DNA of 64,000 nucleotides from Streptomyces sp. NBC_00078 (GTDB lineage Bacteria; Actinomycetota; Actinomycetes; Streptomycetales; Streptomycetaceae): positions 7,936,001-8,000,000 of the forward strand of contig NZ_JAPELX010000001.1 in NCBI RefSeq assembly GCF_026343335.1. Reading direction: 5' to 3'. Position numbers and translations under genes: made by a program. This document shows, piece after piece, positions 15,975 through 24,797 of this stretch. The number at the start of each line of letters is the position of its first letter. Position 1 is the first letter of the stretch. The notes under the pieces were generated by a model, which made no database searches, had not been told where the DNA came from, and worked only from the letters and a program-made list of their open reading frames with translations.

Positions 15975-16127
15975 ATGATGAAGCCGACGCTTCACTGCGC
16001 ATCGCTGCACTCCCACGCAGCCTCGCCGGGCACCGCGTCGTCCTCGGTCCCCTGTAAGGAAGACGCCATGACCACAGCACTGAGCTGTAGCGACAGCCGC
16101 AGCCGCATGAAGCGGGCGAGGATATGA
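15975..16127 (+). CDS. Possible upstream ORF (50 aa) overlapping the flavoprotein start
   Basis: ATG at 15975, preceded by AGAGGAGAGTGAGG, opens a 50-codon frame with four Cys residues. It ends in TGA at 16125-16127, overlapping the next start codon as ATGA. The strong ribosome-binding site and the overlap suggest translational coupling. Codon use is less G/C-biased at third positions than in neighbouring genes and the peptide matches nothing I know, so it may be only a coupling uORF or chance. Confidence 0.3.
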   Translation: MMKPTLHCASLHSHAASPGTASSSVPCKEDAMTTALSCSDSRSRMKRARI

Positions 16128-17347
16128 CGGTGACGGCGGACGAGGTGACCGACGCGGGAGCCGGGCAGGCCGACTGGCTGCACATAGCCCGTGAGATGGC
16201 GGACGACCTGGCCACGGACGCGGTCGAGCGCGAACAGGCCGGCAAGGCACCGCTCGACGAGGTGTCGCGGTTGCGCGAGTCGGGACTGCTGACACTGCCG
16301 GCGCCGGCCGAACTCGGGGGAGGCGGTGGGGACTGGCGCACGGCCTGCGCGGTCATCCGGACCGTCGCCGCGGCCGACGGGGCCATCGGCCACCTGCTGG
16401 GCAACCACTACTTCCTGTTCTGCAGCGCCCGGTTCTTCGCCGACCGCACGCGTGCCGCCCGCATCGAGCGGGAGTCGACGGCGGGGCAGTGGTGCTGGGG
16501 AGGCGGTATCGCCTCACATGAACCACCACTCATCCTGACCCCCACGGCGGGCGGCTATCTGCTCAACGGCTACCAGAGGTACGCCACCGGAGTCGGGATC
16601 GCCGACCGGCTGGTGGTTCGAGCCGCCAAGTACGGGACCGGTGAGCCGTTGGCCGTCCTGGTCGACCCCGCCCGCTCGGGCGTCGTGAGCGGCAGCAGCG
16701 GGGACGTCTTCGGTCAGCGGCTGGCGGCCGGTGGCGGCGTGGAGTTCGATTCCGTGCCGGTCGCGGCCGACGATGTGCTCGGCTCCCTCTCGCCGGACGA
16801 GGGCGTCCTGTCACCCTTCGCCTCTCTGGCCGCGCCGACAGCGCGTCTGGTCTCCGTCCAGTTCTGTCTTGGCGTGGCAGAGGGCCTGCTGGCCGAGGTT
16901 CGCGAGTGCGGAAGGGGCATGAGGTCCCCCTGGCAGCCCTTCTCGCCTCAGCCCTGGCCGGACAGCCCGCCGCAAGATCCGTACGCGCTGACCGTGTACG
17001 GCGAGCTCACCGTCGTCGCACGTGCCGCGTCCGCCCTGGCCGAGCAGGCGGTGGATGCCCTGGTGCGCGGCCTCGTACAGGGCGAGGATCTCGACGACGA
17101 GGAGTGCGCGGAGATCGCCGTCCTCGCGAGCGTGGCCGAGTCTGCCGCCTCCCGGGCCGCGCAGGAGATCACCACCCGTGCCCTGGACGTCATCGGCGCC
17201 GACGCCGCCTCCGCGCGGCATGGCCTCGACCGCTTCTGGCGCAACGCCCGGACACACACCCTGCGCGAGCCGGTCGCCCACAGACTGCTCGAGGTGGGCG
17301 ACTACTTCCTCAATGGCGCGCACCCACCCTTCGCCCTTCCAGCCTGA
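16124..17347 (+). CDS. Acyl-CoA-dehydrogenase-fold flavoprotein, DszC/SfnB-like
   Basis: The 407 residues follow the acyl-CoA dehydrogenase plan: N-terminal helices (RLRESGLLTLPAPAELGGGG), a middle beta domain (LTPTAGGYLLNGYQRYATGV) and a C-terminal helical domain (SRAAQEITTRALDVIGADAA, then RNARTHTLREPV). The catalytic Glu of true acyl-CoA dehydrogenases is not evident. The RNARTHTL motif and the absence of a CoA pattern fit the DszC/SfnB flavin-dependent oxygenases, which work on sulfones and related organosulfur compounds with reduced FMN. ATG 16124 follows GCGAGG. LLM, leader-peptide and Rrf2 neighbours support a sulfur role. Confidence 0.78.
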   Translation: MTVTADEVTDAGAGQADWLHIAREMADDLATDAVEREQAGKAPLDEVSRLRESGLLTLPAPAELGGGGGDWRTACAVIRTVAAADGAIGHLLGNHYFLFCSARFFADRTRAARIERESTAGQWCWGGGIASHEPPLILTPTAGGYLLNGYQRYATGVGIADRLVVRAAKYGTGEPLAVLVDPARSGVVSGSSGDVFGQRLAAGGGVEFDSVPVAADDVLGSLSPDEGVLSPFASLAAPTARLVSVQFCLGVAEGLLAEVRECGRGMRSPWQPFSPQPWPDSPPQDPYALTVYGELTVVARAASALAEQAVDALVRGLVQGEDLDDEECAEIAVLASVAESAASRAAQEITTRALDVIGADAASARHGLDRFWRNARTHTLREPVAHRLLEVGDYFLNGAHPPFALPA

Positions 17348-17400
17348 CCGGGAGGGTGACCGGTACGGGAGCCGACACGACACTGACGGACAATCGCGGT

Positions 17401-17709
17401 ATGCGGATCTCGGCGCGGGCGGACTATGCGGTGCGGGCGGCACTGGAGCTGGCCGCAGCAGGGGGCGAGGCCTCGCTCAAGGCCGAGGCGATCGCCGCGG
17501 CACAGGGCATCCCGCACAAATTCCTGGAGGGCATCCTCGGCGACCTGCGCCGGGGCGGTCTTGTGGTCAGCCAGCGGGGCGGCAAGGGCGGCTACCGGCT
17601 CGCCCGCCCGGCGGACTCGATCGCCATCGCCGACGTCATCCGCGTCGCGGACGGCCCGCTGGTCTCACCGGCCAACTCAGGTCCCTCAGAGACCAGTTGC
17701 AGAGGCTGA
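17401..17709 (+). pseudogene. Rrf2-family regulator, truncated C-terminus
   Basis: The first about 90 residues are a good Rrf2 winged helix: MRISARADYAVRAALELAAA, HKFLEGILGDLRRGGLV, RGGKGGYRLARP and VIRVADGPLVS. Family members have about 140-160 residues; here similarity ends after PLVS (about 17670) and a short unrelated tail leads to a stop at 17707. The lost part carries the dimerisation helix and any Cys ligands. Rrf2 proteins include CymR-type cysteine regulators, which fits the locus. DNA binding without dimerisation is doubtful, so I call it a pseudogene. Confidence 0.7.
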
Positions 17710-17799
17710 TGCCTCTGACTGCCTCCACTCGCCTCTGCAACCCGTCCTGGCAGGTCACAGCCTCATCGCCCCCACACAAGCGCAGGTCAGAAAGATGCG

Positions 17800-17844
17800 C
17801 TAGCTGTACCACTGGTTCCTGGCGAATGCGGTGGTGTGCGGCAT
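17800..17844 (-). pseudogene. N-terminal scrap of a second Rieske oxygenase gene
   Basis: On the minus strand ATG 17844 opens MPHTTAFARNQWYS followed by TAG. The first 13 residues match the intact Rieske oxygenase at 12085-13158 (MPHITAFARNQWY) except one. The upstream flanks also resemble each other (GGAACC before the start). So this is the 5' end and leader of a paralogous or duplicated oxygenase gene whose body has been deleted. Confidence 0.65.
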
Positions 17845-18044
17845 GGTGGCTGGTTCCCGTCTCTGTGGCGTGGTGACATCGTCCGCAGGAGGTTCACGAG
17901 GCCGCAATACCGCTTCCGCCTCAGGGAAGCGGATTTCGAAGTTGCCTGCTCTTGGGGGCTGTTGGCGTGCGGGAGCAGGTTTCGAGCAACGGTGAAGGCG
18001 TCGACCCCGATCAACGTCGTCGATCGCGCCATGTGCCGCTCCGC

Positions 18045-18115
18045 GCATCAGGCCGGAACGGGCAGCAAAGCCCGGACAATCTGCCATTCCCCCTCCGCCA
18101 CGTCCGAGCCGTAGC
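18045..18115 (-). pseudogene. Possible transposase N-terminal scrap
   Basis: The minus-strand frame YGSDVAEGEWQIVRALLPVP followed by a frame change to MRG resembles the first residues of IS5-like transposases (S-D-x-x-x-x-x-W-x-x-x-x-x-L-L-P). It is only about 23 residues long. The remaining 17.85-18.48 kb, about 600 bp between the Rieske scrap and the methyltransferase, shows no other recognisable gene. Confidence 0.35.
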
Positions 18116-18500
18116 AAGGGGCACGGTCTGGGCCGTCCGCCGCATTGCCGAACCTGCTGGCGAGGCAGTCACACGCAGGAGACGACGAGTTGGACTCCAC
18201 ACACGCGAGCGCGAAAGACTGCGGCAACAGGGCCTCCCGGAACAGTTCGTTGGCTTCGACAACCCCCGAGTTGCCGCGAGGCCCTGCCTTCATGCGCCGA
18301 CCCCACCGCGATCACCCGATCAAGACCCTCGTTCGACCAGACAAGCCCGTTGATCGGTAAGCGGATGGCTTCTCAGGCGGACAACTGACAACCGACAAAT
18401 ACCGGCAGAGCCATCCTTGCGAAAACCATTGGTCCCCGGCTTGCTCCGCTGATGGACTGACGTCCTACCGTGAGTCTGCCGCGTGACGGAGGTAGTGGTT

Positions 18501-19256
18501 GTGACAGGTTATGACGTGCTTGCCGAGGTGTACGAATGGCTCATCTCGGATGCGAAGTTGCCTCCAGCCGAATTCGCTGCGTCGTTCGACGACGTCCTCG
18601 ATCTCCTGCCGTCGAACGCTCACGTCCTCGACTGTTCGTGCGGAACCGGACAGTTGGCGGTTGGCCTCGCCGGTCGTGGCATGCAGGTTGTCGCAACTGA
18701 CGCCAGCGAGGCGATGGTTCGTCGGACTGCAGAGTTGTCTGAGGAGTTCGGGGCATCCGTCCGGGCCGTACGGGCGAACTGGGAAGAGTTGCCCGACCAT
18801 TTCCAGGACAACACGTTCGACATGGTGTTCTGCGTTGGCAACTCGCTTCACCATGCCACGGGCGCGACAGGCAGGGGTGCTGCTCTGGAGTCGATGTCAC
18901 GGCTTCTGCGCCCCGGCGGGCGCTTGGTACTCACATCCCGCACTTGGGAACTCGTGAGGGCCAGAGGTTCCCGGCTGGAGATCGGTGACCGACTCGTCCG
19001 CCGGAACGGTCGCGACGCCGTCGTGGTCTACCGCTGGGAGATTGCGCCGCATTGGGAGGAGGAGCACCACATCGAGATTGCGATCGCGCAAGTTGATGCG
19101 ACCGGGTTGGTTCTTGTCCGCTCGGAACTGCTGTCCTGCTGGCCCTACCGGTACGAGGAACTCGAAGTCGAGCTGCACCGGGTCGGACTCCAGACGGAAC
19201 TGAGCACGTTTGATCTTGAGGCCGAGAACTACATGGTGGTCGCGAGCAAGGTATAA
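18501..19256 (+). CDS. Class I SAM-dependent methyltransferase
   Basis: The 251-residue protein has the Rossmann-like methyltransferase motifs: motif I VLDCSCGTGQLAVGLAGRG, motif II VVATDAS, motif III region VRAVRANWEELP, and FDMVFCVGNSLHHATG with LLRPGGRLVLTSRT. I chose GTG 18501 because GGAGG lies 8 bases before it; GTG 18483 is in frame but has no such site. It stands alone between remnants. Residue PYRYEELEVELHRVGL is a common C-terminal element of small-molecule methyltransferases. The substrate cannot be told. Confidence 0.85.
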   Translation: MTGYDVLAEVYEWLISDAKLPPAEFAASFDDVLDLLPSNAHVLDCSCGTGQLAVGLAGRGMQVVATDASEAMVRRTAELSEEFGASVRAVRANWEELPDHFQDNTFDMVFCVGNSLHHATGATGRGAALESMSRLLRPGGRLVLTSRTWELVRARGSRLEIGDRLVRRNGRDAVVVYRWEIAPHWEEEHHIEIAIAQVDATGLVLVRSELLSCWPYRYEELEVELHRVGLQTELSTFDLEAENYMVVASKV

Positions 19257-19338
19257 ACACCGGACTCTCAGTTCCTGGCCGGACCGCGCGGTTGCTCGCA
19301 GGACGATTGCGCCCTCTCATCGGTGCGGGTTCAAGTGG

Positions 19339-19651
19339 TCAACGCAACGCCTCGGACGAGGAGTGCTCGTCGATCAGACGGCGGTAGATCCGGGGTGACG
19401 GTGTGGCGCTGTTTCCTGGTCGCATCCAGATCAATGAGCAGGATCTCGTCGATCAGCGGCGTGAACGGATCCAGCTTCGACGGCCGCGCCGAAGCGGTTG
19501 TCGTGCGTGGCTGCGGCCAAGCCGAGGGCAGGCCTTGTTGACCGTGCTCCAGGTGACGCCGTACTTGCACTGCAACGCCCGGTTCGACATGCCATCGGGA
19601 GTCGCGCCGCAGCGCGGCGTACAACTCGACCTTCGACTGGCCAGGCAGCAC
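19339..19651 (-). pseudogene. IS21-family IstA transposase, N-terminal remnant with several frameshifts
   Basis: From GTG 19651 on the minus strand: LPGQSKVELYAALRRDSR, then in a second frame DGMSNRALQCKYGVTWSTVN, back to the first frame SAWPQPR...RPSKLDPFTPLIDEIL and RKQRHTVT, then a third frame RIYRRLIDEHSSSEALR to a TGA at 19339. This is the N-terminal helix-turn-helix part of IstA-type transposases. The DDE domain and IstB are absent. Confidence 0.75.
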
Positions 19652-19731
19652 GCTGCGAGGGTCGAGCCCTCGCTCTTTTGCCGGATGATCACCGGCAGGC
19701 GCTCACATCCAAACGGGGCGTCAGCCGCTTC

Positions 19732-19940
19732 TCAATCCGCCGGACCCGGCGGCCGTTCCAGCCGGTATCCGTGCCCTCGCAGCGTGGGATCTCCGGCAGG
19801 CGGACAGGACCGCTCCCGGACCGCACTGCCCCGGTCAGTCTGCGTCGCAGGCCCGCCATCGTCACGTCGAGAGTCTTGGTGGGTCCGAACCAGTTCTCGT
19901 CCCATACCTCGGAGGCGAGGTCGCGGCCACGACTCATAGC
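19732..19940 (-). pseudogene. OmpR-type response regulator, C-terminal DNA-binding remnant
   Basis: The minus-strand frame reads DLASEVWDENWFGPTKTLDV, then TMAGLRRRLT and RLPEIP, changes phase, and continues TLRGHGYRLERP to a stop. This is the recognition helix and wing of an OmpR/PhoB winged helix. The receiver domain is absent and there is no start. It lies directly upstream of the ABC operon's end and has no partner kinase nearby. Confidence 0.7.
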
Positions 19941-19998
19941 GGGTGTGCGGGGCCGCCCAGGTGGATGTCACCTGGGCGGCATCGTGCCGGGTGGGGGT

Positions 19999-21093
19999 TC
20001 AGCCGGTCGGTCCTGCCGGGGTCGTGGTGGTCTTGAAGCCCTCGGTCTTGTCGGCCTGGAGGGCGAACTCATTGGTGAACGTCTTGCTGAGATCCACCGA
20101 GCCCTTGACGTCGCCGACCAGCTGTTCCGTCGCCAGGGAGGTCTTCGGGCCGCCGGCCGGCATGAGGCCGTCCGGGAGGAACTGACCCTTGTCCTCGGTC
20201 AGGGCCTTGATGTAGTCGGCCTTGGTGACCAGTTGGTTGGACACGAATGAGGACGGCAGCTTGTTCGCTATGTCGGCCGCGCTGTGGGTGTTGATCCAGT
20301 GCATGGTGGCGACAAGTGCGTCGACGACCTTCTGCACCGTCTCCTTGTGCGAGTTCACCCAGTCGGTGCGGGCGAGCACACTGGCCGCGGGGTAGGCGCC
20401 GCCCATCGCCGCTGTGGCGCCCTGCGTGGTGGCCAGGTCGATCGCGGAGGCACCGACGCCCTTCTTCTGGATCGCTGCGACCGTCGGCTGTGTCGTCATG
20501 ACGCAGTCGACCTTGCCGTTCTGCAGCGCGGCGATGGCGGTGGAGCCCGCGCCCACCCCGATCCGGTGGAACTGGCTGGTCTTGACGCCCTTCTTGGCGG
20601 CCAGGAACTGGGTGAGCGTGTCGGTGCCCGAACCCAGGTCGGTGACGCCGAGGGTCTTGCCCTTGAAGTCGGCGCCCGAAGTGACGCCCGACTTCTTGGT
20701 GCACATCTCGCGCTCGCCCGGCGCGCCGGAGAGCTGGACGACGTCCTCGACCGCTTTGCCCTTGGCCTGGAACTCGATGGTGTGGTTGTACCAGGCGCCT
20801 GCCATGTCCACCTGCCCCGAGGCCATGGCCTCTTCAGCGCCGACACCGCCGTCCTGCTCGGTGCTGAGCTGGACGTCGACGCCGTACTTCTTGTAGAAGC
20901 CCAACTGCTGGGCGAGCTGGTACGGCAGGTAGATCTGCTTGTCGAGGCCGCCGGCCATGAGCTTGACGGTCGGCGTGCCGCCGGAACCGCTGCCAGCCGT
21001 GCCGGCGCTGGAGTTGCCTGAACAGGCGCTGACTGCGCCGAGAGCGAGGACGGTGAGGAGAGACGCGGCGACGGCGACGGGTCGTCTGGACAT
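19999..21093 (-). CDS. ABC transporter substrate-binding lipoprotein (SsuA/TauA/NMT1-like)
   Basis: The 364-residue protein has a lipoprotein signal ending in AVSACSGN (lipobox Cys at about residue 24), a Gly/Ser linker, and a periplasmic-binding fold with KLMAGGLDKQIYLPYQLAQQ and GVTDLGSGTDTLTQFLAAK as in NMT1/SsuA-type proteins. ATG 21093 is preferred over 21105, which abuts its AAAGGA. It is the last gene of an ABC operon with 48 bp to the permease. Such systems import sulfonates, nitrate-like anions or pyrimidine/aromatic compounds. The sulfur-related remnants nearby favour a sulfonate, without proof. Confidence 0.88.
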   Translation of the reverse strand: MSRRPVAVAASLLTVLALGAVSACSGNSSAGTAGSGSGGTPTVKLMAGGLDKQIYLPYQLAQQLGFYKKYGVDVQLSTEQDGGVGAEEAMASGQVDMAGAWYNHTIEFQAKGKAVEDVVQLSGAPGEREMCTKKSGVTSGADFKGKTLGVTDLGSGTDTLTQFLAAKKGVKTSQFHRIGVGAGSTAIAALQNGKVDCVMTTQPTVAAIQKKGVGASAIDLATTQGATAAMGGAYPAASVLARTDWVNSHKETVQKVVDALVATMHWINTHSAADIANKLPSSFVSNQLVTKADYIKALTEDKGQFLPDGLMPAGGPKTSLATEQLVGDVKGSVDLSKTFTNEFALQADKTEGFKTTTTPAGPTG

Positions 21094-21141
21094 GGCTGGC
21101 CACATTCCTTTGCTGGGTCCGAACAGGGGAGGGGAGAGGGG

Positions 21142-22023
21142 TCAGAGGGCGTTGGACGCCTCGGTGGGGGCCGGCGGGCGCCAGGACAGCAGCCGGTGCT
21201 CGAGCTTGCCGATCAGCCACTCGGCGCCGAGCACGATGACCGAGATGACGAGCATCGTGGCGAACACGCCGTTGGGGTCGAAGTTGTTCTGCGCGGTCTT
21301 GATGACCAGGCCCAGGCCGCTCTGTGCGCCGAGCACCTCGCCGACCAGCGCGCCGACGATGGCGAAGCCGAAGGCGCTGTGCAGGCTGGCGATGATCCAC
21401 GTGAGGGCGGACGGCACGATGACGTGCCGGATGATCTGCATCTGCGAGGCGCCGAGCACCTTGGCGTTGGCGAGGATGTTGCGGTCGACCTCGCGGACGC
21501 CCTGGAAGGCGTTGAAGAAGACGATGAAGAACACCAGCACCGCGGCGAGCAGGATCTTCGGGAGTACGCCGATGCCGAACGCGACGATGAAGATCGAGCC
21601 GAGGACAATCCGGGGGATCGCGTTGACCATCTTGATGTAGGGGCCGAGCACGTCGGAGAGGTAGCGGCTCTGGCCGAGCGCCACACCGAAGATCACTCCG
21701 GTGACGGCCCCGAGGGCGAAGCCGGCCAGCGCCTCCTGGATGGTTGTCCAGACGTTTGAGTAGAAGGACCCGAACTCGGTGCCGTGCTGGAAGAGGTCGG
21801 CCAGCCGCTTGGCGATGCCGGACGGCTGCCCGAAGAAGAACGGGTCGACGATCCCCCAGGTGGTGAACGCCTGCCAGCCGCCGATGACCAGGACCGCGAG
21901 GCCGATACGACCGGCCCACACCTGGCCGGTACGGCGCCGGAGGGCGCGTTTGGCGGCGGCCGCGCCCGACGTCGGTGCGCTGCCTTTGACGGGAGTGCGC
22001 GAAACAGCGGACGTCGTGCTCAT
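21142..22023 (-). CDS. ABC transporter permease (SsuC/TauC-like)
   Basis: The 293-residue protein has six or so hydrophobic helices and the inner-membrane permease EAA loop in VDRNILANAKVLGASQMQII. The N-terminal 35 residues are cytoplasmic and polar. ATG 22023 overlaps the stop of the ATPase gene (ATGA), which sets the start. It forms the channel of the importer with the ATPase before it and the lipoprotein after it. Confidence 0.9.
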   Translation of the reverse strand: MSTTSAVSRTPVKGSAPTSGAAAAKRALRRRTGQVWAGRIGLAVLVIGGWQAFTTWGIVDPFFFGQPSGIAKRLADLFQHGTEFGSFYSNVWTTIQEALAGFALGAVTGVIFGVALGQSRYLSDVLGPYIKMVNAIPRIVLGSIFIVAFGIGVLPKILLAAVLVFFIVFFNAFQGVREVDRNILANAKVLGASQMQIIRHVIVPSALTWIIASLHSAFGFAIVGALVGEVLGAQSGLGLVIKTAQNNFDPNGVFATMLVISVIVLGAEWLIGKLEHRLLSWRPPAPTEASNAL

Positions 22024-22880
22024 GCCGTACCTCCTGCGGTGCGTGCGTAGGCGCGCTCCACCTCCTCGCGCAGCGAGTCCCAGATCTGGTGCTGAAGTTC
22101 GATGAAGCGGGGCTGGAAGCGGATCTCCTGGACCGAGCCGCGCGGGCGGGGCAGGTCGATGTCGAAGACCGCCTTGACCGATCCGGGGCTGGAGGTCATG
22201 ACGACGACCCGGTCGGCGAGGGCCACGGCCTCGTCGAGATCGTGGGTGATGAAGATGACCGACGGCCGGATCTGCTCCCACAGGCCGAGCAGTTCGGTCG
22301 ACATGATCGCCTTGGTCTGCACGTCCAGGGCGCCGAACGGCTCGTCCATGATCAGGATCCGGGGTTCGTTGATCAGCGCCGCGGCCATCGCCACGCGCTT
22401 GCGCATACCGCCGGAGAGCTGGTGCGGGTAGCGGTCCTCGAACCCCGACAGGCCCACCCTGCGTAGCCAGTCGCGTGCCGAGGCCTGGGCCTGCTGCTTG
22501 GGCACCTTGCGGAAGACGGGGCCCATCAGCACATTGCCCAGGACGGTTTTCCAGGGCAGCAGTGCGTCGGCCTGGAACATGAAGCTGACGCCGTCGGTGA
22601 CGCCGTTGACCTCGCGGCCGCCGACCTTGACCGATCCCTCGCTGGGCCGGTCGAGCCCGGACACCATGCCCAGCGTCGTGGACTTTCCACAGCCGGTCGG
22701 GCCGACCACCGCGCAGAACTGGCCGGGCTCCACGGCGAACGAAACGTCCTGGAGTGCTGTGAACACCTCACCCGCGGGAGTCAGAAATCGTTTGGTGAGT
22801 CCGGAAATCTCGACTCGCGCGCTGTCCTGGCCGGCTTTCTCGGCGACCGGGCTCACCGCCGCATCGTTTCGCGAAACCAT
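22020..22880 (-). CDS. ABC transporter ATP-binding protein (SsuB/TauB-like)
   Basis: The 286-residue ATPase shows Walker A GPTGCGKSTT, Q-loop SFMFQADALLPW, signature LSGGMRKR, Walker B ILIMDEPFGALD and H-loop FITHDLDEA. ATG 22880 follows AAGGAGACAG. It leads the three-gene importer operon. The 234-bp region to the divergent sensor kinase gene should contain the promoters of both. This arrangement makes the two-component system a candidate regulator of the importer. Confidence 0.92.
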   Translation of the reverse strand: MVSRNDAAVSPVAEKAGQDSARVEISGLTKRFLTPAGEVFTALQDVSFAVEPGQFCAVVGPTGCGKSTTLGMVSGLDRPSEGSVKVGGREVNGVTDGVSFMFQADALLPWKTVLGNVLMGPVFRKVPKQQAQASARDWLRRVGLSGFEDRYPHQLSGGMRKRVAMAAALINEPRILIMDEPFGALDVQTKAIMSTELLGLWEQIRPSVIFITHDLDEAVALADRVVVMTSSPGSVKAVFDIDLPRPRGSVQEIRFQPRFIELQHQIWDSLREEVERAYARTAGGTA

Positions 22881-23114
22881 CTGAAGCTGTCTCCTTCCTG
22901 ACCTCGGAGGTCGAGGAAGGCAGACGCTAAAGGCCGGCGGGTGTTACGTCGCTGTTTCATCCGTATCCCGCGTTAGCCGTCTTAGCCCGGCTTTTGCTCG
23001 TTCTGCTCAGCCGGTCGGGGGTGGGCAGAAGGCCCTTGGCGGGGGCACAATCACGCCACCACGGGCGCGGCGCAGGGCCGCGCCCAGCAGCCGTACGACA
23101 GGCAAGAGACACCC

Positions 23115-24797
23115 GTGACACGCATCCGTATCCCGATCCGCCGCGTCGGCAAAGGGAAGCTCTCCGCGCGGATCCTGGCCAACCAGCTGGTGATCCTGGC
23201 GCTGACCGGGCTGATCGGTTTCGTGCTGTTCGCCTTCGCGCAACGGGGCGAGATCGACCGTGCCTACGAGAAGCGGGCCCTGGCCATTGCCAAGACCACG
23301 GCCGCGGAACCGCAGATCCGCCACGCCATGCAGTACGGGGGCGGTGGCGACGTGGTGCAGACGGCGGCCGAGCGGATCCGCAAGGCGTCGGGCGCGTCGT
23401 ACGTGGTCGTGCTCGACCTGCGCGGTATCCGCCACTCGCACCCCGACCCGGCGCTGGTCGGTGAACCGACGGGGGACCGGATTGTGGTGCTGGACGGCAG
23501 AACGCATGTCGGCACCGACCAGGGCGCGACCGGCCGTTCTGCCAACGGCAAGACTCCGCTGCACGGGCCGACCGGCAAGCTGGTCGGCGAGGTGTCCGCA
23601 GGTATCCCCGAGCACTACGTGCTGGGTGAGCTGTGGCGCGAGCTGCCGACCTTCGGCCTGTACAGCGCCATCGCGGTCGTGCTCGGCTCGACGGCCGCGT
23701 TCCTGCTGGCCAGGCGACTCAAGCGGACGACGTTCGGGCTGGAGCTGGAGGAGATCGCCGGGCTGCTGCAGGACCGGGAGGCGATGCTGCACGGTATCCG
23801 TGAGGGAGTCGTCGCCTTCGCCCCGGACGGCCGGATCACGGTGGTCAACGACGAGGCCCGCGAGCTGCTCGGCCTCGGCACCGCGCTCGGCAGCACGCTG
23901 GAGGAGGTGCTGCCCGACGGGCGCCTGCGCCGCGCCCTGGACGGCACCCTGGCGGGCGGCGACATCAGCGTGCTCACCGACGACCACTGCCTGGTCGTCA
24001 ACCGGATGCCGGTGGCCCTGCACGGACGGGAACTGGGCGCCGTGGTCACCGTGCGCGACCGCACCGAGATGATCGGTCTGTTGCGCGAGCTGGACTCGGT
24101 GCGCGGGCTGACCGACGCGCTACGTGCCCAGCAGCACGAGTTCACCAACCGTATGCACACGGTGGCCGGGCTGCTGGACATCGGCGACCACGACGCCGCC
24201 TACGAGTTCGCCGTCGAGACGGCCGGTGCCGAGCAGGCGCTGACCGAGTCCGTGCGGGAACGGATCGGAAACCCGCTGCTTGTGGGGCTGGTCGTCGCCA
24301 AGATCACGGTGGCCGCGGAACGTGGGGTGCGGATCGTCCTCAGCGAGGACTCCGCCCTCGGCGAGCATCCGCCGCATCTGCGTAGGCTGCTGACCATCGT
24401 CGGAAACCTGCTGGACAACGCGGTCGACGCGTCCGCGTCCGGACCGGCGCCGTCGGGCGGTGCGGAGGTTTGTCTGTCGCTGGTCGAGGCCGTCGACGTG
24501 GTGCGGGTGGAGGTGGCCGACACCGGCCCCGGCATCCCGCCGGACATCGTCGAGTCGATCTTCGAGGACGGCTGGTCGACCCGGCCGGACCGGGGTACGG
24601 CCCGGCGCGGCCTCGGCCTCGCGCTCGTCCACCGGCTGGTGCAGCGGCACGGCGGCACGATCACCGTGAGTGAAGGGCCCGGTGCCGTCTTCACTGTGAT
24701 GCTGCCGGTGCCCGATACCGCGCCCGGACCGCAGGGGGCCCTGTTCACGACGGTTCTGCCGGTGCTGGACGGTGTGGCGGGAGGTGATCGCTGGTGA
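23115..24797 (+). CDS. CitA/DcuS-type sensor histidine kinase
   Basis: The 560 residues comprise TM1 (about 20-43), an extracytoplasmic PDC/CitA-like sensor (about 45-175), TM2 (about 178-200), a cytoplasmic PAS domain (GIREGVVAFAPDGRITVVND) and a SpoOB-like H-box QQHEFTNRMHTVAGLL. An HATPase domain follows with NLLDNAVDA, DTGPGIPP and GLGLALV. This is the architecture of carboxylate sensors. GTG 23115 lies 7 bases after AGGCAAGAG. Its stop overlaps the response-regulator start (GTGA). It is divergent from the ABC importer. The ligand is likely a small carboxylate or a related anion. Confidence 0.92.
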   Translation: MTRIRIPIRRVGKGKLSARILANQLVILALTGLIGFVLFAFAQRGEIDRAYEKRALAIAKTTAAEPQIRHAMQYGGGGDVVQTAAERIRKASGASYVVVLDLRGIRHSHPDPALVGEPTGDRIVVLDGRTHVGTDQGATGRSANGKTPLHGPTGKLVGEVSAGIPEHYVLGELWRELPTFGLYSAIAVVLGSTAAFLLARRLKRTTFGLELEEIAGLLQDREAMLHGIREGVVAFAPDGRITVVNDEARELLGLGTALGSTLEEVLPDGRLRRALDGTLAGGDISVLTDDHCLVVNRMPVALHGRELGAVVTVRDRTEMIGLLRELDSVRGLTDALRAQQHEFTNRMHTVAGLLDIGDHDAAYEFAVETAGAEQALTESVRERIGNPLLVGLVVAKITVAAERGVRIVLSEDSALGEHPPHLRRLLTIVGNLLDNAVDASASGPAPSGGAEVCLSLVEAVDVVRVEVADTGPGIPPDIVESIFEDGWSTRPDRGTARRGLGLALVHRLVQRHGGTITVSEGPGAVFTVMLPVPDTAPGPQGALFTTVLPVLDGVAGGDRW

